Part shown: piece by piece, positions 54,347 through 61,405 of the stretch
Layout of the letters: each line of letters opens with the position of its first letter
Position numbering within the stretch: position 1 is the first letter of the stretch
Assembly: GCA_900110635.1 (NCBI GenBank)
Contig: FOEK01000021.1
Location: 9,901 to 71,305 of the forward strand
Direction: 5' to 3'
DNA from: Lachnospiraceae bacterium NE2001
GTDB lineage: Bacteria > Bacillota > Clostridia > Lachnospirales > Lachnospiraceae
DNA: 61,405 nucleotides
Notes under the pieces: model-generated
Databases searched by the model: none
Told to the model about the DNA's origin: nothing
Seen by the model: only the letters and a program-made list of their open reading frames with translations
Translations under genes and position numbers: made by a program

Positions 54347-55042
54347 ATGACATTTTTCGATGATTTTAAAATAGATTCAATGGAAGATCTGATCGAGCTG
54401 ATCGATGAGGTTGGCTTTGTTCCATTTTTTGAAAATGAAATAGAGGGTTTTTCTATAGAAGAGCATATGGCTCCGGGCCATTGGTATAATGACTCGGGTG
54501 ATGGCTTTTGGGATGCGTGGGAATGGAAAGGCCCTGTCATAAGAACGGCCAAATGCGCATATGGCAAGTTTCTCAGAGGTAAAGCTATGTATGTCAGCGC
54601 CAAATGGTTCCCGGACTTTGCAAATTATCGTCGAAATGGATACGACTTCGATGCCAGATTTGAGGATGGGCTTGCTTCATTTGACGACAAGGACTTGTAT
54701 GAAATGCTTTCTGAAAATGCACCAATCCTGTCTAAACCATTGAAGCAACTTGGAAACTATCGTAAGGGCGGTCGCAAGGGCTTTGACAGTTCTATTACCA
54801 GACTTCAGAAACAGTGCTATGTTATCATTTCAGATTTCAGATATGCCACTGATAGGTTTGGAAATGAATACGGCTGGGGCATTGCGGAGTACTCAACTCC
54901 GGAGCGCTTCTTCGGGAATAAGTTTACGAACAAGGTTTATAAGCGAAAACCAGAAGAATCCTATGAAAGGCTGTTTAAACATTTCACAAAGATACTACCT
55001 GGTGTTGAGGATAAGTGGATAGAGAAGCTCCTTAAAGGCTAA
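54347..55042 (+). CDS. AlkZ-related winged-helix protein, 231 aa
   Basis: The ATG at 54347 is preferred over a TTG at 54326 inside the repeat. Residues 60-90 (GPVIRTAKCAYGKFLRGKAMYVSAKWF) and 140-190 (YRKGGRKGFDSSITRLQKQCYVIISDFRY, YGWGIAEYSTPERFFG) recall winged-helix proteins annotated as AlkZ-related in Firmicutes. AlkZ/YcaQ proteins open interstrand crosslinks by base excision. This protein lacks the full length of true AlkZ, so its activity is uncertain. It stands alone, flanked by repeat pieces on both sides. Confidence 0.55.
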   Translation: MTFFDDFKIDSMEDLIELIDEVGFVPFFENEIEGFSIEEHMAPGHWYNDSGDGFWDAWEWKGPVIRTAKCAYGKFLRGKAMYVSAKWFPDFANYRRNGYDFDARFEDGLASFDDKDLYEMLSENAPILSKPLKQLGNYRKGGRKGFDSSITRLQKQCYVIISDFRYATDRFGNEYGWGIAEYSTPERFFGNKFTNKVYKRKPEESYERLFKHFTKILPGVEDKWIEKLLKG

Positions 55043-55147
55043 GACAAGACAGAGAAAGTCTAAACCAGATGATAGAAAAATTGGGGTGTTTTTTCTTGCT
55101 TAGTTATAAAGCTAAAGTTTAGTAATAAAAAACTAGGAGGGTTGCAT

Positions 55148-55990
55148 ATGGATATATTAGATAACAAATGGTATTTCGACGAGGTCAAAGCGGTTCTTGA
55201 ATCATTAAGTCCTGACGACTATCCTGAAACATATGGATATCTTAAGGCCGTGGTTGAGGTTAATGAGGAGGTTGAGGATGATGAGATAGTTGCGGATGCG
55301 TTCGATGTTGCAACAAATCTCACTCAGCTGGATGCAGGTATCGACTGGACGCCCGAACTAATTGATCTTATCACACATCTCTATACCTATGAGATTGATA
55401 ACCAGAACGCTGATGCTATGAATGACCTTGGCGCTCAGTATTACGATGGAAATCGTGGCTTCGAGCAAAGCTTCGAAAAAGCCATCGAGTACTACCAGAT
55501 GGCGTCTGACCTCGGCAATCGCCAGGCTCAGGAAAACCTTGGTTATTGTTATTACTATGGCCGCGCAGGAGAGCCCGACTATGAGAAGGCATTTAACTAT
55601 TTTGCCCTCGGCGCCTTCGACGACCATATCATTTCACTCTACAAGATCGGCGATATGTACTACAACGGCTACTACGTAAAGAAGAATCTTGCCGAAGCAT
55701 TCACCATCTATTGTCACTGTCTCAACATCATGACCGATGTGGCAGCACGCATGGCTGCCGGTCCGGTCTATCTCCGTCTTGCAAAATGCTATTTCTATGG
55801 CTACGGCGTCGAAAAGGACTTAATGTCCGCCCTCAGCTGCTATCAGCAAGCCGAGTTCTACCTCACAAAGATGGTCATCGAGGATGGCGACTATATGTAC
55901 AAAAAGAGTCTGGACGGAGCAATCAAAGGCCAGCAAAAAGTTCGCGAAGAACTAGCAAAACAAATGCCGCCAAAAGACTGGATAGACTAA
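55148..55990 (+). CDS. Sel1-repeat (TPR-like) protein, 280 aa
   Basis: An AACTAGGAGGG site fixes the ATG at 55148. From about residue 95 there are four Sel1-type repeats (AMNDLGAQYYDG, AQENLGYCYYYG, SLYKIGDMYYNG, VYLRLAKCYFYG) with their A-EYY-MA partner helices. Sel1 repeats form protein-binding superhelices. The N-terminal 90 residues are acidic. No signal peptide is seen, so it is cytoplasmic. The second half uses many C-ending codons and is richer in GC than the island genes. A palindromic repeat overlaps the stop codon region. Confidence 0.88.
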   Translation: MDILDNKWYFDEVKAVLESLSPDDYPETYGYLKAVVEVNEEVEDDEIVADAFDVATNLTQLDAGIDWTPELIDLITHLYTYEIDNQNADAMNDLGAQYYDGNRGFEQSFEKAIEYYQMASDLGNRQAQENLGYCYYYGRAGEPDYEKAFNYFALGAFDDHIISLYKIGDMYYNGYYVKKNLAEAFTIYCHCLNIMTDVAARMAAGPVYLRLAKCYFYGYGVEKDLMSALSCYQQAEFYLTKMVIEDGDYMYKKSLDGAIKGQQKVREELAKQMPPKDWID

Positions 55991-56034
55991 GACAGGGGAC
56001 GGTTCTCCGTCTTAAAAATCGGACAGGGGGACAG
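55989..56034. repeat. Palindromic repeat with partial second copy
   Basis: AGACAGGGGACGGTTCTCCGTCTT directly follows the TAA, and GGACAGGGGGACAGGG follows eight bases later. They separate the Sel1 gene from the 553-aa gene. Confidence 0.8.
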
Positions 56035-56113
56035 GGTGGATTATTAATATATTAAAATAATAAACGACATAGCTTCATTCTTGCTTAGTAATATATTTTG
56101 GGAGGTATTTTAA

Positions 56114-57775
56114 ATGCAGTCATTAGATCAAATCTTTACTAACAATTCATATCAAGGTGTTTTTGATATCATCTGTGATGAAGAACATGGAGTTAAAGGT
56201 ACATTTGTATATGCTACAAGGATTATCCAAAAGTGGATACAACTAAAGTTTAAAGGTTCTATTCCAGATAAACCGAGAACATTTCATTGGGAAAGGGCCT
56301 CTAGAAAGGTAGATATAATATACGATTTTGACAATATGTTTTTCTGCGCTAAGGCTGTTCATAATGACAGTAATGTGCCAGATAAAACGTGGATTACGGA
56401 GGTTGAGATATCTCGTAAGGATTTGTCTGGGATTAACAGTGTTCTTAAGTTTGCTGTAAAAAACCAATTTACTTCAGATTATTATACCTCTGATTATAAG
56501 CAATATTCTGTTCCAAGCTTTGTGCGCAGATTGGATGAAAAGGTTGGTTTATATGATGCTGGACAAAGGGTAAAGGGGTTAAATGTTATTTCATCCAAGG
56601 ATGATTTAGAGGAATTTACCATTGTCTTGGACGACGCTTCAAGATTTTTCCCAGTTATTATCATTTCACAGGATGAAATAAATGATCCGGCGGTCGCTCA
56701 TTATTTTGAGGCGGATGAAGGTTACTATGTAGATGGAAACAAATTCGCTGAATCGCTGTCTCTTCTAGGCCACGTTTATTATCTGCCATTAGAATACCAA
56801 TATGAATTAGGTGAAATGCTTGGGCGTGAATGGGCCATCTTTAATGGCGCGGTCAGAACCTATTATCCAGGCTTTTCGATAGATAAAAAGGATGAAATGA
56901 ATACCTACGATCATCCATTTATTGCGAAGAATAAGATACTCTCTATGGAATATATTAAAGAGGATGATGAACAGTGCTACGGTGGACATGCATTTAGACA
57001 TATTCTTACTCATATTACTAAGGTAGAAAATATGAGTAGGCGAGTTGACTGGAATAAATACGGTATAGATTTATATTATATAGCGAGCAAAAAGGAGCAG
57101 GCTAGATCTGAAAATGAAATAAATCAGATAAAGGAATCTGACAGCTTTTATCAGGAGCTTTGTGATACATTAGAGCAGGAAAAGAAGCAGCAGGAGCTTG
57201 AGATAGACTATCTGAAGAATCAATTAAAGGAGGCGAAGAATACTAACAGCTTTAATCAGCTGCAAATAAGCCAGCTGAAAAACAAGATAAAAGAGCTGCA
57301 GGCCAGTGTGAATGACGAATATCCGACACAGTACAGCGAGATTCAGGATTGGGTTGAAAAAAATTTCAGTGGTCGAATTACGCTTCATAAAAGAGCTATA
57401 AAATGTATAAATGACAACCCTGTCTATCCGGATGTTGAATTGCTATGCAAGTCCATAGAGATGCTGGGCACCGCTTATTATGATCTGAAGATGGGCTTTT
57501 CCGAGGACCGAAATGCATGTCGAGACCTTTGCAACCAGCTGGGTATCATCAATTGCGCTACCGACAGTGAAAAATCCTCCGGAACTCAAAAAAAATCCTA
57601 CGAGGTTGACTATCAGGGCGGACGAAGACGCCTGGATATGCACGTCAAAGGTGGCAAATCCATCAACTCCCACGACGATACAGAACGCTTCAGAATCTAC
57701 TACTTCTGGGACGACGATAACAACCGCGTTGTGATCGGCTACCTGCCAGGCCACCTGCACACCGATCAAAGCTAA
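56114..57775 (+). CDS. Hypothetical coiled-coil protein, 553 aa
   Basis: I do not recognise the N-terminal 320 residues, which look like a mixed alpha/beta domain (ISSKDDLEEFTIVLDDASRF, YYLPLEYQYELGEML). A coiled coil with Gln/Lys/Glu heptads spans about 333-402. The C-terminal 65 residues (RRRLDMHVKGG, FRIYYFWDDDNNRVVIGYLPGHL) form a compact beta domain seen in several defence-type proteins; this is from memory and unsure. The last 250 bp turn GC-richer than the rest, as if the end had a different origin. GGGAGGT precedes the ATG. Confidence 0.65.
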   Translation: MQSLDQIFTNNSYQGVFDIICDEEHGVKGTFVYATRIIQKWIQLKFKGSIPDKPRTFHWERASRKVDIIYDFDNMFFCAKAVHNDSNVPDKTWITEVEISRKDLSGINSVLKFAVKNQFTSDYYTSDYKQYSVPSFVRRLDEKVGLYDAGQRVKGLNVISSKDDLEEFTIVLDDASRFFPVIIISQDEINDPAVAHYFEADEGYYVDGNKFAESLSLLGHVYYLPLEYQYELGEMLGREWAIFNGAVRTYYPGFSIDKKDEMNTYDHPFIAKNKILSMEYIKEDDEQCYGGHAFRHILTHITKVENMSRRVDWNKYGIDLYYIASKKEQARSENEINQIKESDSFYQELCDTLEQEKKQQELEIDYLKNQLKEAKNTNSFNQLQISQLKNKIKELQASVNDEYPTQYSEIQDWVEKNFSGRITLHKRAIKCINDNPVYPDVELLCKSIEMLGTAYYDLKMGFSEDRNACRDLCNQLGIINCATDSEKSSGTQKKSYEVDYQGGRRRLDMHVKGGKSINSHDDTERFRIYYFWDDDNNRVVIGYLPGHLHTDQS

Positions 57776-57782
57776 GAAAACC

Positions 57783-57839
57783 AAGACAGGGGGACGGTTC
57801 TCCGTCTTAAAAAACGGACAGAGAACCGTCCCCTGTCTT
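57783..57839. repeat. Palindromic repeat hairpin
   Basis: AAGACAGGGGGACGGTTCTCC faces GGACAGAGAACCGTCCCC around an AT loop. This full hairpin lies between the 553-aa and 129-aa genes and is 18 bp from the next ATG. Confidence 0.85.
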
Positions 57840-57857
57840 CTAAGAAGGCCAAATGAG

Positions 57858-58247
57858 ATGTTAGAGAAATTAAAGAAAAATCCAGTATTAATATTTTCAA
57901 TCACCCTATTCGTTGTAGCTATATCTTTCGGATTATTACAGCTAAATACTAACAGGAAATACGACAAGAAGGTTGTGGCTGTTGTGACTTCTACTGATAG
58001 CTACTACGATAAACGCAATGATGTAGAAAAATTTAGAGCGAACTGTGAATACGATGTTGGTGGAAAAACCTACCGCTTTTCCACGGATTATTCAACCCGT
58101 CGTTACAGAACGAATGATGAGATAGAAATCTATATTAATTCCGATTACCCAGATAGAACCAATAACCACGTTTTGTCAAAAGTGGGCGTGTTCTTTCTGA
58201 TCTTCGGGTTTATCTTTTTGTTGGTCAGTTTTAAAGTTAAAGCTTAG
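57858..58247 (+). CDS. DUF3592-like membrane protein, 129 aa
   Basis: Two membrane segments (about 9-28 and 107-126) enclose an extracytoplasmic beta-rich domain of about 75 residues (RANCEYDVGGKTYRFSTDYS, EIEIYINSDYPDR). This layout matches DUF3592 proteins, in which a short 'Y-v-G-kY' beta domain sits between two helices. The function is unknown. The ribosome site is GAAGGCCAA, which is weak. It stands between two repeats and shows no operon partner. Confidence 0.7.
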   Translation: MLEKLKKNPVLIFSITLFVVAISFGLLQLNTNRKYDKKVVAVVTSTDSYYDKRNDVEKFRANCEYDVGGKTYRFSTDYSTRRYRTNDEIEIYINSDYPDRTNNHVLSKVGVFFLIFGFIFLLVSFKVKA

Positions 58248-58250
58248 AAT

Positions 58251-58277
58251 GTGCAATGGGGTCTGTCCCCATTGCAC
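58251..58277. repeat. 27-bp perfect palindrome (GTGCAATGGGG type)
   Basis: GTGCAATGGGG and CCCCATTGCAC form 11-bp arms around TCTGT. An identical copy lies at 60029-60055. A decayed piece (GGTCTGTCCCC) follows at 58281 and a degenerate GAGAACCGTCCCCGGTCTTG at 58320-58338. It is a second short palindrome family in this region. Confidence 0.9.
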
Positions 58278-58359
58278 CTAGGTCTGTCCCCTTTTGCATA
58301 TTTGTGAAATGGACAATCGAGAACCGTCCCCGGTCTTGTGTAGGAGAAAGGAGATTTTT

Positions 58360-59988
58360 ATGCTTACTTTACAAGGGAGAGTTAAGAGGAGATTAGCAGT
58401 TCTTATGGCATTAGCCGTACTTATGTCCGCGATAGCATTTTACCCGCTTAAGTCGGACGCTGTTAGTGGCAGCTGGAAGGCTAATAGCGTTGGCTGGTGG
58501 TTTGAATATTCAAATGGTAGTTGTCCAAGGGGGCAGTGGCTAGAGATTAGTGGTGGCTGGTACTACTACAAGGACGATGGCTATATGGACTCATGTGGCT
58601 ATAGAGATGGATATTGGCTGAGTGGTAGCGGTGCCTGGGATCCGGCCTATTCCGGTGGGCATTGGTGCTGTAATTCTGTTGGCTGGTGGTATGAGGATTC
58701 AGGATGGTATCCAACTTCGCAGTGGCTGCAGATAAATGGCAGCTGGTACTATTTTAAAGCTGATGGATATATGGCTACCAATCAGTGGATAGATGGCTGC
58801 TATCTTGGAGAGAGTGGTGCATGGATACCTGATTACACTGAAGGAAGCGGATCTGGTTCTTCGGGAAGTGGTTCGAGTGAATCTGAAGCAGAAAGTGCAT
58901 CCAAGCCAAATGCTACGAGTGATAGTAAAGAGAATTATGATGAATCACCTGCTTATTGGCATTGGCTCGCTGATCAGGTTTCTCATTCATATGAGAAGGT
59001 TGCCACTATAGATGAAATAGATTTTGCCAGAGCTTACTCATCTGTTAATGACAGGACAGAATACGACTGGTACTATTCGGATGAAGATGATCTTGGTATT
59101 ATACATTATTACCTATATGTTTCTAAAGATGTTGATATCAAAAACATTTATATAAAATATAATGGTGATGATGGATTTTTGGATATTGGTGATGGTTATA
59201 AGCAGTATATACCTAATTGCAGTGATACGAAGGTTACTGCTTATGCTGAGCTGTGTACGGATGATTACCAATTAGGTATTGCAAATGATGCTCCTACATC
59301 ACGCAAAAGATACGAATATATGTCAGGCCAGGGTTATAATAAATATATTGACCTGGAAATTCAGTACATTGCACAAGGCGCAGTCACCCTTGATGTCTGC
59401 TATAAAGATACAAAGCTTACTACAATAAGTTTGAGTTCAAATGTTACAACGAATTCACATAACATTTCATTAAGTGAAAAGTCTGTTTATGATGAAGTGA
59501 TAAAATATAAATCTAATATGACTGACCGTGAGCTTGTCGAGGCTTCCAAGTACTGGTACATGCAGCAGGATTATAATGCGGGATATACCTGTTTTTGCTG
59601 TCATAAAGTTGCAGATATAATGAAGTTAAGGGGGCGTTCATCAATTTGTCTATCCTGCTGTTATCTAAGGAATAATAAGGCTGTGAATGATTATAATTCC
59701 TATTACGCAGTATCTTCAAATAGAAAAGTAAATAATGGAGATGAATATGACTTGGGCCACAGAATTTGTCTTGTATTCTTAGATTCAACGCACTATGCAT
59801 ATGTTGAAGTTCAAGGCTATGGAGACCATTTTGAAAAGGCATGGGAGCCATCCGAATGCAAAATATACTCAATATATGACAGTTTTGAAGAACTAAGAGA
59901 TTATGAAACTGTATACGACATGGTAAAAGGCGACTATGGAATAGACCTAAAAACCTTCGATCCAATGGACAGCACCACCTGGTACTAA
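58360..59988 (+). CDS. Secreted choline-binding-type wall repeat protein, 542 aa
   Basis: GAAAGGAG precedes the ATG at 58360. A signal peptide spans about 1-33 (VKRRLAVLMALAVLM, then SDA). Residues 35-165 hold aromatic wall-binding repeats (NSVGWWFEY, GWYYYKDDGYM, GWWYEDSGWYPTS, GSWYYFKADGYM). A Gly/Ser linker leads to an unknown domain and a C-terminal part with several Cys and a His (CFCCHK, ICLSCCYL, THYAYVEVQGYG) that might be a degenerate transglutaminase fold. It is probably bound to the cell wall outside. The upstream TTG frame runs through a repeat and is rejected. Confidence 0.82.
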   Translation: MLTLQGRVKRRLAVLMALAVLMSAIAFYPLKSDAVSGSWKANSVGWWFEYSNGSCPRGQWLEISGGWYYYKDDGYMDSCGYRDGYWLSGSGAWDPAYSGGHWCCNSVGWWYEDSGWYPTSQWLQINGSWYYFKADGYMATNQWIDGCYLGESGAWIPDYTEGSGSGSSGSGSSESEAESASKPNATSDSKENYDESPAYWHWLADQVSHSYEKVATIDEIDFARAYSSVNDRTEYDWYYSDEDDLGIIHYYLYVSKDVDIKNIYIKYNGDDGFLDIGDGYKQYIPNCSDTKVTAYAELCTDDYQLGIANDAPTSRKRYEYMSGQGYNKYIDLEIQYIAQGAVTLDVCYKDTKLTTISLSSNVTTNSHNISLSEKSVYDEVIKYKSNMTDRELVEASKYWYMQQDYNAGYTCFCCHKVADIMKLRGRSSICLSCCYLRNNKAVNDYNSYYAVSSNRKVNNGDEYDLGHRICLVFLDSTHYAYVEVQGYGDHFEKAWEPSECKIYSIYDSFEELRDYETVYDMVKGDYGIDLKTFDPMDSTTWY

Positions 59989-59991
59989 ATG

Positions 59992-60055
59992 CAAGACAGG
60001 GCAGACAGGGGACGGTTCTCTGTCTTATGTGCAATGGGGTCTGTCCCCATTGCAC
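59992..60055. repeat. GACAGGGGACGGTTCT repeat plus 27-bp palindrome
   Basis: AAGACAGGGCAGACAGGGGACGGTT leads to TCTGTCTTA, directly followed by the second copy of the GTGCAATGGGG palindrome (60029-60055). The block lies between the convergent wall-protein and esterase genes and may end both transcripts. Confidence 0.85.
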
Positions 60056-60071
60056 ATTTTGAATTATATGA

Positions 60072-60965
60072 TTATCTCCAGTTCTCGAAGAATTCCAGAA
60101 TGAGCTCATTCGCGCTGAAGCTGTTAAGATCCTCAGTTGGCCATCCGTGCTTCCCTTCCTTCACAACGACGCTCCACACAATGTCTTTATCCGAGTCCGT
60201 TCCGTACTTGCAGATGGTTGAACCGTCGCCTATCTCGCTTTCGGACTGCTTCTCGAGTCCATTTGAAGAAGCCATGTAATCCATGACGTCTTCAATAGCG
60301 GGATCAAGAGCTGTCTTTGCGGAATCATCTAAATTCTTCGGAACGGCTTCGTCGAGCTCTCCGTAGATTGCAAGCATTCCAACGTCGTTCTTTTCGGGAC
60401 GATTGTCCCAGAGCGTCTTACAAAGATCACCGCTGACACTTACGCAAGCAAGAAATGTATCCTGAGCTTCAAGCGCGAGTCTGAAGTTCATGAATCCGCC
60501 GTTTGAGAAACCGGCGCAGAACACATGATCCTCGTCGAGCGAGTACTCATCAACAAGATAGTTTACGAGAGCTTTGATGAATCCGACATCGTTGTAATCA
60601 GCCTCAATCCTTCCGTAGTTCCAGCTCCTATAGTTTCTTCCGGCCTTCGTGTTGACAGTTCCTGAAACATAGCAGACAGCGTAGCCCTTCGGAAGCGCAT
60701 CATCATCAAAACCGCTGGTGAGGCGGAAGTTTTCAGCTGAATCACCAGCTCCGTGAAGCATCACTATGAGAGGGGCGTTCTTACTCTCCTGTGGAAGACT
60801 GACGACAAATTCGTGCTCTATATCTTCAAAAGTACAGCTATACTTGTCGTCCTTTTCTAGCGTCACATTCTCAAGTTTGGGATCCGATGATGACGAGCAT
60901 CCCATAAGGATGCAGGCAACCGTGAGCCCGATCAACATAAGCGTTAAACGAATTATCTTCTTCAT
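60072..60965 (-). CDS. Lipoprotein esterase of the LpqC/PHB-depolymerase type, 297 aa
   Basis: The only clear - strand gene. A lipobox LMGC puts the lipid anchor at Cys23, so it acts outside the membrane. The alpha/beta-hydrolase triad is Ser154 in GFSNGG, Asp205 in YGELDEAVP and His273 in GKHGWP, with an oxyanion HGAGDS motif at 71-76. This matches LpqC-like and feruloyl/acetyl esterases that act on plant cell-wall sugars, in keeping with a rumen habit. GGAAAGGATAAAT precedes the ATG. GC content is higher than in the island. Confidence 0.9.
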   Translation of the reverse strand: MKKIIRLTLMLIGLTVACILMGCSSSSDPKLENVTLEKDDKYSCTFEDIEHEFVVSLPQESKNAPLIVMLHGAGDSAENFRLTSGFDDDALPKGYAVCYVSGTVNTKAGRNYRSWNYGRIEADYNDVGFIKALVNYLVDEYSLDEDHVFCAGFSNGGFMNFRLALEAQDTFLACVSVSGDLCKTLWDNRPEKNDVGMLAIYGELDEAVPKNLDDSAKTALDPAIEDVMDYMASSNGLEKQSESEIGDGSTICKYGTDSDKDIVWSVVVKEGKHGWPTEDLNSFSANELILEFFENWR

Positions 60966-61030
60966 ATTTATCCTTTCCCGGGGCTCTTCCCCAAACTGAT
61001 AGATTTCCTTCAGCTCTTTAATATGTTTTC

Positions 61031-61058
61031 ATTCTAACATAATTCTTTATGAAAGCAA
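61031..61058 (-). promoter_or_regulatory. Promoter of the esterase gene
   Basis: On the - strand TTGCTT (61058-61053) and TAGAAT (61036-61031) stand 16 bp apart, about 65 bp before the esterase start codon. This is a good sigma-A promoter. No operator was recognised. Confidence 0.6.
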
Positions 61059-61129
61059 TGGGATTATATGTAGTCAAAACGAGCTGAATAATAGTCTAAA
61101 ATTATTCCCTTTGTATCATTTGATAACTA

Positions 61130-61405
61130 GCCGCCTCACACTTGTGACTTTAGTCGTGAGTTAGGCGGCATTTTTTTTGTAAAAAGCATAATCATATGGT
61201 ATAATTAAAACATGGATAAAACAGTGTATTTCTCAATGCCTAAAGATGTTACGCATGGTCGAGGATATATATACTCTTTGCAGTATCATATCGTATGGGT
61301 TACAAAGTATAGAAAACCCATATTTGTAGGTGAAATAGAGAAGGATGTCAGAAATTATCTTCTTGAAACACTTAAATCTTTAGATATGGTACCTATTGCA
61401 ATGGA
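61130..61405 (+). mobile_element. Left part of an IS200/IS605 element, cut by the window end
   Basis: A hairpin (GCCGCCTCAC at 61130, GTGAG and AGGCGGC to 61169) followed by eight T precedes the transposase gene. Sub-terminal hairpins mark the ends of IS200/IS605 elements, and a leader terminator is also usual. TTGTAA (61177-61182), 17 bp and TATAAT (61200-61205) give the transposase promoter. The exact left border and the right end are not visible. Confidence 0.75.
61212..61405 (+). CDS. tnpA: IS200/IS605-type Y1 transposase TnpA, N-terminal part
   Basis: The ATG at 61212 opens a frame of 64 residues to the window end. HGRGYIYSLQYHIVWVTKYR and the following PIF are the family's typical N-terminal strand. 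The HUH and catalytic Tyr motifs lie beyond the window. The enzyme cuts and joins single-stranded DNA with a Tyr. Related enzymes are known to move REP-like palindromes, which may explain the repeats on this side of the window. Confidence 0.9.
   Translation, partial: MDKTVYFSMPKDVTHGRGYIYSLQYHIVWVTKYRKPIFVGEIEKDVRNYLLETLKSLDMVPIAM

Overview
The window looks like a low-GC Firmicutes chromosome, most likely a rumen or gut Lachnospiraceae member of the Butyrivibrio/Pseudobutyrivibrio type. The reasons are strongly AT-rich codon use with AGGAGG-type ribosome sites, TATAAT promoters, BspA-type leucine-rich repeats, choline-binding-type wall repeats and a dense family of short 'GACAGGGGACGGTTCT' palindromes. 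Nearly every gene from 444 to 59988 lies on the + strand. No tRNA, rRNA, integrase or CRISPR array was seen. The taxonomic call is an inference.

Layout. (1) 1-4.5 kb: the tail of a cut-off gene, small membrane or hypothetical proteins, palindromic repeats, a 14-bp and a 73-bp tandem repeat, a G-poor low-complexity tract leading into an Asn/Tyr/Thr-rich protein, and a partly decayed tandem duplication of a small gene with its terminator. (2) 4.5-7.7 kb: an AAA+ ATPase of the SpoVK/CbbX kind, a protein with a helix-turn-helix-like C-terminal domain, and a von Willebrand A (vWA) protein. (3) 7.75-26.2 kb: a complete type I BREX phage-defence operon: Cro-like regulator, brxA, brxB, brxC, two tandem pglX (the second lacking the C-terminal third), pglZ, a small gene broken by an in-frame TAA, a Schlafen/AlbA-type ATP-binding protein, and brxL. 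(4) 26.3-32.9 kb: a leucine-rich-repeat protein, a PH-like protein, then a kinase, a vWA protein and a PP2C phosphatase (the arrangement known as the TerY-P triad), an adaptor-like protein and a cytoplasmic transglutaminase-like protein. (5) 33-46.8 kb: a large DNA-processing array: SNF2 helicase, sacsin/Hsp90-type ATPase with a C-terminal HNH-like zinc module, a 1655-aa HelD/UvrD-like helicase with N-terminal zinc fingers, a CoiA-like protein with a topoisomerase zinc finger, and an HhH-GPD-like protein. (6) 46.8-52 kb: an SbcD/SbcC-like pair and an unknown gene, bounded by two almost identical 114-bp direct repeats that can fold as a pseudoknotted RNA. (7) 52-54.3 kb: an unknown protein, a truncated NERD nuclease and a peptide deformylase. 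(8) 54.3-61.4 kb: ordinary genes (AlkZ-like, Sel1 repeats, wall-binding protein, lipoprotein esterase) separated by the palindromic repeats, then the start of an IS200/IS605 element.

How it fits together. The short palindromes occur only at 0.1-1.9 kb and 54.3-60.1 kb. The 52 kb between them has none and reads as an acquired defence/stress island. Three promoters in it (before the AAA+ ATPase, before the first vWA gene and before the PH/kinase/vWA/PP2C operon) carry the same 17-bp palindrome GTCGC-N7-GCGAC exactly 21 bp upstream of the -10 box. That places it at about -42, the position of a class II activator. The two signalling blocks on either side of BREX therefore look like one regulon into which BREX was placed. 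BREX has its own promoter and its own inverted repeat. The SNF2/sacsin-HNH/HelD array is the best candidate here for an undescribed multi-gene system.
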